A DNA stretch of 64,000 nt from Strigops habroptila (GCF_004027225.2 NC_044288.2:24438744-24502743), one strand, 5' to 3'. Shown: positions 37,405-50,100, numbered from the stretch's first letter. The notes: a model not told the origin generated them from the sequence alone. Numbers and translations are program-made.

Positions 37405-37425
37405 TCGGGTCACGCTGGCGCACCA
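37405..37425 (+). other. Candidate 21-bp micro-exon inside SLIT3 intron 1
   Basis: A pyrimidine-rich acceptor-like stretch ends in CGCAG at 37404. After 21 bp a donor-like GTGAGT starts at 37426. The 21 bp (7 codons) keep the reading frame: joined between exons 1 and 2 in their phase they add RVTLAHH-type residues with no stop. The segment and its acceptor hold four CpGs in about 25 bp inside a CpG-poor intron. No homology is known to me, and chance pairing of splice-like motifs in 25 kb is quite possible. Confidence 0.25.
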
Positions 37426-37876
37426 GTGAGTAGTTAATGATGCACCAGGGTGGAAGAACTGAACTGAGAACAGAAGAGGAAATTAAGCTGGAAAATCTGA
37501 AAAATGTAGGCAGTGATTCAAAGGTATTCTTGGGGAAAAGCACGATTCAATCAACAGGATCAAGGCAGTGGAAGAGAATGGCTGGTACATGCAATGCCTG
37601 TAGATGTTTTGTGGGTTTTCTTTAATGGACATTCTTAAGGTATAGTTGACACAAGTCAAGCAAGGATACTGGCTGTCTTGTTCATTTAGCTGAAATGTAG
37701 GGATTTCTCCCCCCATCTCCTTATCATTATCCTTAGTTCCCATTTGTACTTAAGAAAGTGGGTTTCCTGACAGGAAAATGTTTCTTCTATTATTTAACTA
37801 TGTCCTACACAAAGATGCATAAACTAACTCCTAAAAGTTTATCTGTTTTTAAAGAATTTTATGGCTTAAGAATTTT

Positions 37877-37916
37877 ATTAGTACTTTGACAAAGTACTTT
37901 GATTAGTACTTTGACA
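37877..37916. repeat. Triplicated AGTACTTTGA motif
   Basis: The 10-mer occurs at 37880, 37893 and 37905, and a 15-bp unit (ATTAGTACTTTGACA) is exactly repeated at 37877 and 37902. This is a small local tandem duplication with a partly palindromic core. Confidence 0.8.
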
Positions 37917-38165
37917 TTTATCAATAGCAATCAGAAATAGATTATATAGAAATATTATAAAACACTTGTTTCTGCACTCCAGTCTATTATTCACACTTCA
38001 AGTCTTGTTAATGTCTTGCTTATACCATAGAAACATCCACTTTAGGATTGATGAAAAAAATATTATCTATTCTATGTATGTATGGCTTCTGTTTTTAATG
38101 GCAGAATTCAGTCAAGAATTCTCATTATGGACAATGTGTAGAATTATTGGTCTGAATTTTAGAGG

Positions 38166-38205
38166 TTGGTTGGTTTGTTTGTTTTTTTTTTGTTTTTTTT
38201 TTAAG
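38166..38205. repeat. T/G-rich low-complexity tract
   Basis: GGTT units grade into long T-runs. This is a simple repeat, possibly a reversed poly(A)-type tail with no recognisable element body. Confidence 0.8.
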
Positions 38206-40824
38206 TAGTCGTCCTTAATCTGTTAGTTCTTTCTGTTGTCTGTGGCAAATTAAGTTGCTGTGGAAAAGATGGAGATCTTAAACTGCAGCTGGTTTGTCCC
38301 TGCCACAAGTCTTGTAGACATCTAGGCTGGGGTTTTGTCAGTGTGAAGCGTGAGCATAATTGTCATCACTGCAGGCTTCTAAGCACCAGATACATACCTG
38401 CAGTTCTAAAGCAGCTCATACTGTGTTGAATCAAGTTCTTGGTTTGGGTGGGTTTTTTAGCTTTTCAATTCTGGTAAGTGAATGCACCAGCATGTTAAAA
38501 TGACAGTAAAAGGAGCTTAATTCCATATCTGTTTGCATCTGAGCTTTAGGGAACACATCAGAAAACAAGTATGTATGCTTAGAAATGTGAAATATTTCTT
38601 CAGATGAGTACTATTACCTGTACTCATCTAAATATTTACAGTTGTGATAGGTGGAGGATAGTGTTTGTATTAGGAAAAAGGTCTTTATTTTCATGGTTAG
38701 AAGCATTTGGGGAAGTTGTTAGATATATTATAAAATCAGTCCTGTTTCTTCTCTGCATATTGAAAACATACCCTTTAACAAGCCGAAATTTCAAAATACA
38801 TAACTGCCTTTATTTGGTGATGTGGTCCACACTAGAAAAATGGAATTTGTTACCATGACAATTACTTTTAATTTCATGCCTTAGAGGAATATTACTTTAT
38901 GTCTGCAGAAAAATATGATCTTGATTGAAAGCAAATATTCATTTAGGCTTGGACACTCACATATTTCTTAGTAGTAGTTCTACCATACTAATAGGATGTC
39001 ACCTGAGGTGGAAAAAGACTGGCTTAAGTGGCAGCCGTACCGGAAAGCTTGTGTGGAACTGCATGTGTGATGGGGAATTACTGGAAATTGTGCAGCCAGG
39101 AGCACTTTTCCCCCATGTAGGCTGGGATGTGAATGATTACAAATGATTAATCTGTTCTCAACACTTGAAGAGCTTTTGCTCTGTGTTTGCTGTATTGCTT
39201 GCCAGGCACTTAGAAGCATCATAGACATCTATCTATGCAGCATTTCTCCGAATACAAATGTGACAGTTGAGGCATTCCTGGAAGTTCTGATTTCTGCACC
39301 TTCCTTGGGTTCCTTTCTGTACTGAGAGAGATAATCACCTTGAAACTGCACTTAGCAACACCTATCTGATTTTCAGAAAGCATTTCAGGGTCAAGGTTTG
39401 TGCAGGTGTCAGATGATTGCCAAATGTACTTAAAAGTAATACTGTAATCTTGCTTTTTGTTATTGACTTTTACTAGAAATGGGAGAGAAATGGCACCTTT
39501 TAAATGCAAGAGAGTTGTATCACAGTGCACATTAATGCAGGAACTATAGTACAAATAAATTGCGTAGGAAAATACTCTACTTCCTGCTGTGGATCTGTGA
39601 TCTCATAGTCTCTTTTAGAAAATGAATGTCTAGCCTAATGGCTATTTTTTCATATCAGATTGTTTCCTTTTGATGGCAGTAGACTGTGGAATTTGTCACA
39701 ATGTGCTGTTTACAATCTCCTGATCTCTAGAAAAATACCAAATGTTTTTTTGGCATGAAAAGTGTTACCCCGAAGACTTGTATTTGTGATATTTAGCAGC
39801 TTTTGGTAGGCAGAAGATGTGAGTCAGAAGAAAAAAAAGTTTCCTCCAATATTAGAAAATTGATTTCTCAAGAAAGGCTCTTTGTATCCAGGGGAACTGA
39901 CACTCAGAACTCATTTGTAGTGACCCGATGGAGAGTATCTGGTTTTATTAATCGTAAGTTTGCTGCATATTGCTTATTATGTTAAAATAAGCATGGCTGA
40001 AACCAAGGAAGAAGAATGAGCTGTGTGTCTTGTCCTTCTTGGTTAGCACTAGGGTAGGTAGAACAACCTGGACAGAAAGAAGCTGCAAAAAACCCCCAAA
40101 CCTCAATCACCAGGACATGCTCAACCAGGGGAACTGTAGTGGAGTCTAGCAAAGGCAAGTATAGGAGAGAGAAAACAGCAACTCAGGAGCACCAGGAGGT
40201 ATCTGGGATACTCTTTTGAAATGAAATGACAGAAAGACTCTTTTTGTTGGGAAACAAAAGGGGTTATTCTTGGTTGGTTGTGACTCTAAAGGCACCAAAG
40301 TTAGTGTACTGAGAGCTATCCATCAGTATGAGATCAGTCTTGCAAGGAGAATTAGTTTATAAATTCCTTTATTTTGAATTTGACTCAACTTTAAAACTAG
40401 GGTATTTTATTTCGATGCCTGTTGCAGTAAGATATAAGTTTAAAGATATAAAGATATAAGTAAGAAATTCTGATGTATTTTTGGTGTGCTTGCTCCAAAG
40501 AAAAACTGCAGGCAAGAGGGCAGCGCCAGGTCTGGTTAACAGTGGATTTTCCCTGTTGTGGGAAAGATTCCAGTTAGTAATTTTGAATCTAAAGCATAAA
40601 TTAGCACAGACTGAAAGAGAGTGCAGGAGGTAATACTTGGTATGTGACCACATGAGGAAAATGTGTTGGCACACTACAGAGGTGTTAGGAAATTGAGAGT
40701 TTAAAGACAGAAGGTAGGAACTGGCAAAGGGTGAACATATGTGGGAAACAGGGCAGTGGGATTAACAATATCTTCTGAAAACCAGCATTTCCAAAAAATT
40801 GGGATCAGGAGGCTGAAGATGCTT

Positions 40825-40873
40825 AAAAAAAAAAAAAACCCCAACCAACCAAACCAACCAACCCAACAAACCA
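40825..40873. repeat. A-run followed by (AACC)n simple repeat
   Basis: Fourteen A (40825-40838) are followed by about 35 bp of imperfect CCAA/CAAC units. This is low-complexity DNA in intron 1, 0.5 kb before exon 2. It contains no coding signal. Confidence 0.85.
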
Positions 40874-41358
40874 TAACCTTTCAAATCTTCCAATCACCTG
40901 GGTAGGATCACACAGAGGAGTCACTAAAGTAGGTGTTTCCTTCTCAAGGTCTGTGTAGCTTAAGTTTCTGTGGCAGGCTAGACTCCCTTGGGTTTAGTGT
41001 AACCCCAGTTCGACCTTCATTTTGTGGCTCAATACTCTTTCAGCTATATTACACCAATTGGGTCTTGAGTATATTTAGCCTCTTACAAGATTGCAGTCTT
41101 GAGGGAGAAAGAAGCATACAGTGAGGACTGGTACCAGAAACAAAAATGAAAGAAACTCCTAGTATGAGAGCAATGTACTCAGAGAAGGAGGCAAAATGCA
41201 TCAGGATTGATGACTTGCTTTTTTTGAGCTTTTACTGAAAACATTAGTTTGCACAGTTTGAGCAGCTGATGGATGGTCCAATGACGGAGATACTTTCTGC
41301 TAACTGAATTTTGGATGTCTGCTATAGTATCTGAATACTGTTTCTTTATCCTCTGCAG

Positions 41359-41430
41359 TGATCTAGAAAAAAACAACATCACAAGAATCACGAAGACGGA
41401 CTTCACAGGACTGAAGAATCTCCGTGTCTT
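41359..41430 (+). CDS. SLIT3: SLIT3 coding exon 2: first leucine-rich repeat
   Basis: A 72-bp exon encodes one 24-residue LRR. It follows CTCTGCAG and precedes GTGAGT. Split codons at both ends fit the neighbours: CT from exon 1 plus T gives Leu, and TT plus G of exon 3 gives Leu. The peptide includes NNITRITKTDFTGLKNLRVL, the LRR consensus of Slit domain D1 just after the LRRNT cap. FTGLKNLRVL is closer to SLIT3 (FAGLKNLRVL) than to SLIT2 (FAGLRHLRVL), as remembered. One repeat per 72-bp phase-2 exon is characteristic of SLIT genes. In Slit the Robo-binding surface lies in the second LRR domain, so this exon builds D1 and not the receptor site itself. Confidence 0.96.
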
Positions 41431-44400
41431 GTGAGTACAACACAAAGCTTGTCTTTCTTTACAAGACTATTTTAGGGTGCTGTTTCCTAAGAATGTCCAT
41501 AATTCTAGAGTTCAGATGTTAGTAACTTCTGCACATTATTCAGTTGTTTGTATTGTTTTAAACCAGGCAGCTGGAACAGTTTGTGTTGTGAAACAGTAAA
41601 TTTTAGTTCCATGCTGAAGTCTGAAAGTAGTTTCAGAGCTATTTGTGTTTCTCACTGGCTTTTAATAAATCTTGTGGAAAAAAGTTCAGTCCACTTGCCA
41701 ATCACTGATCATAGATCAATTATACTGAAACACCAGCAAACAGGACTTTCAGATTTAGTCACTTTAAGGTACACTGCCATTAATAGCACTTTTGCAGAAG
41801 ATGAAGCAGAATTTGGCTAAAGACAGCTTAGTTGTATACAAGGCAGCCTTGTTGCTCTTTGTCTGATATGGAGTAATAAATACAAAAAGATTTAGGTAGT
41901 GCTGTCTTTTGATCCTGAAGCATCAGACACGAGCTTAACTGTACTTCTGAATGGGCCTTGAACATCAAAAAGGCAAACATCAGTCTATAGAATTTGTCAT
42001 TCCGGATTTCCTGTTTTCTCTTCTATGAACCTCAGATGGCACCCCTAATTTAGTGATGAAAATTAGGCCTACTTGAGAGATATTTATTGTACTTATACAT
42101 AGACCTTTTCTCTTAAGAAAATAATCTTGGGTTAGAGAACAAGAAATAGATTTTGAAGATGTTTCAGACCTTTCAGGACTTTTCCCCTTTAGTTTTCTCT
42201 AACAAGTAGTTTAGATCCTCTTCACATCAACACAGAAGCAGACCTAGATATTGAAGCCTCTGCCAGAAATACTGTGGGGATCTGCTATTTGCTTTGTGGA
42301 AATTAGGTTAATTGCATTACTCTTATATGTAAAATCCAGTATATAGTTTTAATATTTGGGCATGCATGAGAGGGTGGGGGAAAAAAGCCAGATGAGAGAT
42401 ACAGAATAGTTTTGAACATAATGCACTGAATCAGTTGAGGCTGAGCTCTTAGGATCTTGGTGTTTCTGGGACTCTCGTTTAAACTAACTGTTGGTTTCTG
42501 CCTTCACTGGGCTTGTATTTGGTCACTGAGTGCTACTGCAGGGATGGAAATGTGCAAGTTTCTCAGTGAGAAACACTGGTGCGTTGTCAGGGAGATTGTA
42601 TACACATGTGTGTAGATCTAAGATGTTTTTATTGAAAACATTTCTAAAATGAAAGTTATTTATGTTTATAGTAACCAATGGATTAAGCTCAAATTTCTAG
42701 TTTTACTTTAAAAGAAACAAGAATTGATTATCTAGTTCTGTTTATCAAGTTACATAATAGTGACTACATTCTGTGTGTGTGGTGTCACACACATTCTGTG
42801 TCTAGCTCACCAGCAGTACTTCATTGCACTTAATTCCAAGTTCTAGTGACAGAGACAAAAACCTAATCTTGAGTTGGTCCCAACACTGGCAGAGGCAGGT
42901 TGGTTTTACCACTCTATTGACCCCTTCTGAAACAAACAGCTATCAAAAATCAAGAAACACCCAGTTGATCTGTCCTGGTTTAAACCTAGCCGGTAAGTCA
43001 GCAGCATGCAGCCTCTTGCTCACTCCCCTTTTCCCCCCCACTTCGGGTGGGATGGGGAGGAGAATGGAAAGAATATAAACCCCCCAGGTTGAAATAAGAA
43101 CAGTCCAATAACTAAAGTATAGTACAAAACTACTACTACTAATAATAATGATAAGGGAAATAACAAAGGGAGAGAACATAAAACTAAAAAGGGAAAGGGA
43201 AAAAAAACAAAAAACAGAAGTGATACAAGCCCAATACAATTGCTCAGCACCCGCCGACCAATACCCAGCCCAACCTGAGCAGCATTCTGCCCTTGCAGGT
43301 AACTGCCCCCAGTTTCTATACTGGGCATGACATGCTGTGGTATGGAATACCTCTTTGGCTAGTTGAGGTCAGGTGTCTGTTGAGGTCAGGAAGCCTCTGC
43401 TTCCTCCTGGCTTCTTGTGCCCCTCCTCACTGGCAGAACATGAAGGACTGAAAAGTCCTTGTTCGGAGTAAGCGCTACTGAGCAACAACTAAAACCTTGG
43501 TGTGTTATCAGCATTGTTCTAAGACTGAAGCCAAAACACAGCACTGCACCAGCTACTAGGAAGGAGAAAAATAACCAGGACTTGACCAGCTGAACCCAGA
43601 ACATAATCTCACCAGCACGCCCTGAAGATTCCTTTGTGTAATTCTGAAATTGCCCTCTGCAGTCAATGTTTTACTTTGAGTATCTTCTAAAATAAGCCTT
43701 AAAACTGCACCTGTTGAACTGTTACAGATACTTGGTGATAATTCAGTGAATGAATGAATTGAATTGAGAAGGTCAGTCTTTTCTCCTACTACCTTAACAC
43801 TTTTGAACAAGTTGTCATATACTAAGAAAACATTTCAAATCTATTGGAAGACTTTTTGTTCCTGTGGTGTTTCTCTCCTCTCTAGCAGTGGAGTTGCTTA
43901 TATTTCCTTGGCTCCCATCCCAACTGTCAATACCATTTTGCAAGTCTTTTAAAATACGTGTACTGTATTATTGTTAATGTCAGTAGTTGTCTTGGTTTGG
44001 TTTTGGTTTTTTTTTTATAGTGTCAGACGTCTAATGCTGTTGCAGTCATTTATACTGAATGCCGTTAACAATAAGCAAAATAAGGCCTGCCATCTTTACA
44101 TCATGTTTCTTTTTGTTCTGTATGCAGTACAGGTTTATGTAACATGTTTGTTCAGCCTTTGAGTGAGGTGTTTGCTATACAAGTCATAAGGAATAAAACC
44201 AGAATATATCAATTAAAAACAGATATATCCCCATGTGCAATAGGGATATAGTTGAAAGCGCGGAAACATAAAACCTGTCCCAGAGTTCCTAGAAAGGAAG
44301 TCTAGTCCTCTTTTCAGACATCAGAATGAGGACAGCAAAGAAGTGATCTGGAAACTGGTAGAAGAGTACAACAGAAACCAGCTTCCAGTCTTAAACTGAC

Positions 44401-45579
44401 GACATAGATGCAAAATATTCCTTTGTACACATTTGCCTTTTAGCCTTGTAACTTCATCTTGTTTCTCTTTCCTCATGCAGTTTTTCCTCCCCCTCCTTTT
44501 AGGAGCATACCTCTCTTCTTCACATCTTTGGGGTTTTCAAATTTCACTTTTTGATCTTCTTATGGGGTTTTAAATGATGAATACTCTCTTGCTGTCCGTC
44601 TTCTCAACTGCTATCCTCTTGAACAGCTCTGAGCATCCCATAGGATTCGGTGCGGATGGGTGGCTGTTGGGAACAGGCAAGAATGGTGCTTTTGCACTAG
44701 TTAGTCTTGGCTGAGCCCAGACTTACTGTGTGTTAAGTTCTTCCTTTCTGTGTTATAGCTAAAGCCACATAAAATGTTCAGAGGGCCTAGAGACCGAGAG
44801 CATCTGAATGCTCTTACAGAAGCAGAATATGGGGGTGTGAGAGGAAAACGTTGGCTTAAATGGAGCTGTTGGTCTCTATTCCTTGGCTTCCACTACACCT
44901 ATAAAGAGCATTTCAGCTGTGTAAATGAACAGTCGTTTCCTGCACAGTATAAATCAAAGAGAAGCCAGCCTCCGTTGCTTGTAACTTATCCTTGTCTTAG
45001 TCTCAGGGGTGAAAAAAAGCTGGGTCAGACGCAGTGGAAACCTGGGACTCTTCCCTTAGGGTTTTGCACCATGTTGTACAGCAGGACTGTAGAGGGCTGT
45101 GATACATAGCTGCCATGGCTATATTTCTAGAGGGCTGGAACCCCTTTGGATTGCTTATGAATGGTTTACTCTGGGGCAAGCCGGAAAGTTTTGCAGAACA
45201 CAAAGCCTGGACCAGAATGTATGTTGACATTGAGTAGGTTCCTGCTATGGGCTGTAGGAGTCAGTTATCTCAATTACATTACATAAACCAAGAGTAATAT
45301 ACTAAAGATGTAACAATCAGCTTCAAGACAAACACCTTTCTAAGCATTATGGCTATAAAAGTTTAGGAACAAGAATATTTCCCAAATCTGGCAGTCAGGA
45401 GGCAATTTTTGACTCACTCTCTTGTTAGTGACCAAGAGAAACAGTGCAATGTTTTTAATCATCTCTAATTATAACTGTTACTGGTACTTCTGTGAAATGC
45501 ACTTTTGTAGCCTGTGTGAAGTGGGGAAGCTGTTGTATTCTGTTGTCTTAAAATTAACTGTTTTTTTCTGGAATTGCAG
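41431..45579 (+). other. SLIT3: SLIT3 intron 2 (4,149 bp)
   Basis: It runs from GTGAGT after exon 2 to ATTGCAG before exon 3. Its one clear content is the minus-strand solo LTR at 42971-43582. A direct repeat of ACATTCTGTGT flanks a CA/TG block at 42766-42801. Nothing else was recognised. Confidence 0.95.
42971..43582 (-). mobile_element. Solo LTR of an endogenous retrovirus (ERVL-like), minus strand
   Basis: The element begins TGTCCTGG and ends CCAGGACT, a near-inverted terminal pair. Between these ends are blocks recognised from a common avian ERVL-type LTR: an A-rich AATAATAATGATAA region, a GC-rich CGCCGACCAATACCCAGCCC block, and a CTGGTGCAGTGCTGTGTTTTGG-like block read on the minus strand. 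The flanks TGATC and TGACC look like a 5-bp target duplication with one change. No internal retroviral genes are present, so it is a recombined solo LTR. Its own promoter direction would be antisense to SLIT3. The terminal base on the right has changed and small internal deletions are visible, so it is not a recent insertion. Confidence 0.82.
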
Positions 45580-45651
45580 GCACTTGGAAGAAAATCAGAT
45601 TAGTGTGATTGAACGTGGAGCGTTTCAGGATCTAAAACAACTTGAACGGCT
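45580..45651 (+). CDS. SLIT3: SLIT3 coding exon 3: second leucine-rich repeat
   Basis: Another 72-bp phase-2 exon, preceded by a T-rich tract and ATTGCAG and followed by GTAAGT. It encodes the next 24-residue LRR, containing HLEENQ and [16 protein letters not shown]. The HLE and DLKQLERL residues are diagnostic for SLIT3, because SLIT2 as remembered has QLMENK and DLKELERL. It reads in frame from exon 2 without a stop and ends in CT, so the codon is completed by exon 4, which lies beyond the window or was not found. Exons 1 to 3 together give 109 full codons plus two bases of a protein of roughly 1,500 residues. Confidence 0.97.
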
Positions 45652-45983
45652 GTAAGTATGTCTATTTCTGTACCTATGGGAAATCTACAGGTTTTCTACC
45701 TCACTATTAATGATCATTTATAGTATTTCATGATGATAGAGTAAACTTCCTTCAAGAAAAGAGAGGGGTACCTGCCTAAATTTAGGTATGCTCTTAAACA
45801 CAGTTGAATTTATATTGTGTGATAGTTAATACTTGAACTAAAATGTGTAATTGCTTGCCAAGAAAACTTGGAACTGTCAGTTCCAGAATCTTAATAATAG
45901 TATCAAAAGGTCATTATCTGGGCAACTCTTTAAATTGGTATGTAGGTGAAGAAAGATTTGTTTACAACGATTTCATATTATAT

Positions 45984-46025
45984 GTAGGTTATATATTTTT
46001 TTTTTTATTCATTTATATATAAAAT
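45984..46025. repeat. AT-rich low-complexity tract
   Basis: TATATA blocks flank a run of about 13 T. This is ordinary intronic simple sequence 330 bp after exon 3. Confidence 0.75.
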
Positions 46026-46224
46026 CTATGCTAATGGAAATTGAGGTTGTCTTATCTGAGAACCACAGTATTTCTAACACTGCCGTTAGACTTAATTTTC
46101 TGCTTAGCTTCATTTCCCTTCAAATTACACAATGCCACTGGTACTAGTGAGTGCCAGGGTATCCTGCAAGACTTGGTGGAGGCGAGATTTTGGTTTTCCT
46201 TTGCTTTTGACAGCAATTTAATTT

Positions 46225-46228
<4 letters not shown>

Positions 46229-46254
<26 letters not shown>
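46229..46254. repeat. Poly(A) tract of 26
   Basis: Twenty-six consecutive A residues lie within intron 3. It could be the tail of a retroposed sequence, but the 200 bp before it show no recognisable gene or SINE body. Length is likely to vary. Confidence 0.9.
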
Positions 46255-46255
<1 letters not shown>

Positions 46256-47066
46256 GTGAAACTAAGAGGGGTCTTAATCCCGGATCTGATTTATAGAAAA
46301 CTACTGGCCCTGCAAGAGTATAAACTTCAGTATCAGGAAGTACCACAGTAGTGCTATATCCAATTGCTCCTCTGAGCAGTCTGTACTTTATTAGCATTGT
46401 CATGAAGCTGGGTTAATTCTGTCTGCTTATGATGGAGCAGAACCAAATCTCTCTAATACCGAGATACTTCAAGAAATTATTCTTTGTTAGAGGTAGTGAC
46501 TAGAATAAAATCTCATGCTGGTTTGGAGTGCTGTTTGTTAAATGACGAAGCAGGATTTTATGCTTCATAACTCTGTTATTTGCAAGGCATTTGTTGTAGG
46601 ACTTGGTATTTTCTAATTCATATTTTCTAAAGCAGCTTTCGAGAGTTAAGTTCCCACTAGAGGCTGTTTGAGAGAAGTGTGGAGTATTGAGCATATGCTG
46701 TACTAAAACTGTTTCAGATGATCTCAGGATTAGATTCCCATTTAAGTTGTTTAACTAATGTGTTGAACTTTTTACACGAATTTACTCAGGGTTTTTGTCT
46801 TGAGTTTCAAAGCTCCATTTATGGCAATAAGGGAGGTGAGTTTTAAATTGTGATTATAACCCATTTTTACCTATATTCAGTTAGAAAGCACTTTCAGGAA
46901 AATAGTTTCATCAGAGCTGATTTCTTTTACGTTTCCTGGGCAGTAAAAAATAACCAGCTTGATTTTCCAAAATTAAGCATAGCCTGACACTGTAGAAAAC
47001 AGTTTGTTCACATTATAGCTCATCTGTGCGAGTCAGTATCCTGACTAAGTCCTAGTTTTAAGCTCA

Positions 47067-47104
47067 TTATATATATATATGCATGTGTGTGTGTATATAT
47101 ATAA
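47067..47104. repeat. Compound (TA)n-(TG)n-(TA)n microsatellite
   Basis: TA units, then a GCATGTGTGTGTG core, then TA units again. The alternating purine-pyrimidine run is nearly 40 bp long, is likely polymorphic and can adopt unusual helical forms. Confidence 0.9.
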
Positions 47105-50100
47105 ACAAACCTTTCTCTATTTAGACAGATAGACTTAGTTAAACTACGGAATGAGTTTGAAAAATATCTGGCGAGAACGGCTAGCTATTAGAAACCAGAA
47201 ATAATACTCAAGTGTCATCTTAGTGTGTTGTTTTCTGAAGAGCCTGCTCTGTTAGCAAGTGAAAATCATTACTTTGTGAAACCAGAAGTTAGGAAATGTG
47301 ATACCTTTGATAGTGTCTCTTTAAGGATGTGAGGTTTGAAAATCTCTTTCATTTTCCTGTGCGAACTCTTAACTTGGCCCGTTGAACGTACCGCATCTCT
47401 GCTTCTCTTTTAGGATTGCCTGTCATTAAAATATTTCCTAAATTAATGTAGTTATGAAAGGGAGGCCTGGAAACTTGCAACTTTTTGGTATTTTAGCTTA
47501 AATCATTTTTAGGACAAAACTATGAGTCAGTAGGCTTTGGAGAATGAACTGTGGAAAGTTTGGCATAACTTATAAAGGCTAAATTGCAACATTTTAGGTA
47601 ATATTAAAGCTATTTTATTAAGTATTGTCAAACATTGCAAAATGTTAATGAAGAAAGTATGCTGTTTGGATTTTAAAAACCTGGCTTTTTTCCATTTAAT
47701 TTCTTTCAAATAACAAATAAAAATTGCTTATATTGCTTTGATTTTGGAATAACATTCTTTTTTGATCTATTGAAGTAGATGCAAAAGTAATCGTTAACTT
47801 TTGAAGCACAGCAGCTGCATTGAGTCAGACTTGAAAAAACAAGAGTAATTTCTATTCCTGGCGAGATACCATGTATAAAGGTCTTCCAGTCAAAGTACCA
47901 GTGGGTGTATATTGTTCTACACCCGCCCCATGGTGATCATTCAAAGGGCATAACCTTAGGGTAATATTATTTTAGTATGATACGTTTTCACTTGTCTGGA
48001 TAGTGAAGCAAATTCCATTGTTATTAATGGAGTAAATGAACAGAATTCTGTTTGACATGTCCTGCATAACAGTCTAAGTAAATTTTCAGTCAGATGTCCG
48101 TAAAGCTCTTGGCCACTGCTGCCACAGGCACCAGGATGGTGCTTCTCCAGGTATTTGGATTTGACTCTGATTTTTGGTTTTGTGGGAGATTAATGCTCCC
48201 AGTACCAATTGGAGTGTCTAAAGGCATTATTTAGATATGGAGCAGGATATTGCCAAAATTGTATATTAGCTTAATAAGGCTTGGTAATATCAGCTGAAGG
48301 AAGCACTGAATGCAAGATATGGTAAAATGATGGATGGTACAAAGTTAAGAAATAATGTGGAAGGTAGAAGCCACTTCTAACTTTGGCATGTTTGTACTCA
48401 GCTTTCCAAAGGCGCAGGAACTTTAGCCATGGCCTCTTAGTAAAATTCAGTGGTTTTAGTAATAGAAGTTATTTTGCTGAGTCCTAAGAATTCTTCAGAA
48501 TGACCAGTGGTACTTGCCACAGTGGAAAACCAGAGGTGTTTCTAGTGGGTTTATTCCAGTAAGTTTCTATAGTTTTATTCCAAAACATAAAGATTCGTGG
48601 TGAGGTAGCTGACCAGAAGAAGTTAAGAGGCAACATTAATGGAAATAATTGGTGCATGCAGCTTACTACCCTCTACTTATTGCACTGGTGTTGAGCCTCA
48701 GACAAGCCAGCAGTGCTCTGGTGCAGTGTAATACTGCACTGCTTGCAGAGCCTAAGGTTCACTGTGACTTGTGTGTCCAATGTCTCCTCTAAGGCTTGTT
48801 ACCTTCTCCCAGGCTTCCCGAGTGATCACCTTTCCTTTGGCTCTGAAGTGCTTCTTTCCCCAAAATGCTCCTGGTGGATGTTGAATGACAGACTGGGCAG
48901 GGCAGATGTGTGCATCTGTTCAGCAAGTGGTTAAGAAGCTATGAAAATGTTCTGCTAAACTTGACAGTGCCACTTGTAAATTGTCATAGTCTGCCCTTCT
49001 TGCCAGTAACAGGGGAACAGTTTCAGAACCACACCTTGTTCCCGTTGCATGTGGAAGGCTTCAGAAACTCCAGTTCTTTTTTAGCTAGTTTCCTTCTGCA
49101 CTTTTTTTTTCCTAGTAGTTAACTGTGAAAGGTCTGACTTTGATCCTCTTCCCTGGTTTTGTTTTTGGTGGTTTGAAGTAGCATGCATATGCCTGTGCAA
49201 ACACAGTGCTGTTATACTGGCACAGAGTATTATACCCACACTGATTTTGGCTTTTAGCATTTCAGCTGTATGCTTTGCTGTTAACACTCTGTATGGTTTA
49301 AAGATAAAATGATTCTGATATTCCATGTACAGAGAGAATCAAGAAGAAAGAGGCATACTGGTGGGCCTAAAAGATGATCTGAAAAGTTTTCCAGAGCCAG
49401 ATGTATGGCACACATTTATGTGAAGAATGAGGCAGGATATAAGACACCAACGGATCCTGACTTTTCCACAGCCAACTGCCAGAAATTGTCACGTAGCTGT
49501 ATTATCTTCAAAAGGCTGGACTTTGGCTGATGGCTGGTTCTTTCTACTCAAATTAGTGTCTGTAGCTAGCATAAAAGATCTCAACATCTGAAAATACTAA
49601 AAATATGTTTTGTTGTTTAGAGGAGGGGGGGAATATATAAGCGTGGCCAAATCAAATCTTTTCTAGGTTGGAAAAAATGATTAGCTTTAACCAAATGAAA
49701 AACTAGAATCCAGATTTTAATCCTTGCCTATACATGTATGGGCTTGATTTTGTGCTAAGACAGAGGTCAAAATGGAAATTGCGTTTGACCTTTAACTGCA
49801 GAGATGCTATTGTGCGTTGAGTCTTTGTAACCGGTTTCCCAAATGCTTGATTAAGGTATTAAAGCATATTTATTTGGCATAGTGTGCTGTAAGATTGCTC
49901 TTAGTGACCAGAGATGCTAAGGAGAAGAATAAATTGCTCTGTGATGCTTCACAATCTGGATTTCATAAATTGAGATTGAAGAGGCTTTAAATAAATCATG
50001 TAATACAAAAAGCATCTTCCATAATTAACATGCTGAGTGGAAAGATTGCTAAGTGCTTCAGAGGAGGGGCAAAACAGTGAAAGCATTGGACAGTTCTTTG

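Larger units (their letters stand above)
15806..41358 (+). other. SLIT3: SLIT3 intron 1 (25,553 bp)
   Basis: Bounded by GTAAGT at 15806 and a CTCTGCAG acceptor ending at 41358. Most of it is unique-looking CpG-poor DNA with no gene. It holds T/G-, C-, AC- and A-rich simple repeats, a CR1 tail at 27618-27679, a 2.1-kb decayed CR1 at 28723-30800, further CR1 pieces at 31890-32182, a small triplicated motif at 37877-37916 and the micro-exon candidate at 37405-37425. Long first introns of SLIT genes are known to carry regulatory elements, but none can be pinpointed from sequence alone. No nested gene was recognised on either strand. Confidence 0.9.
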
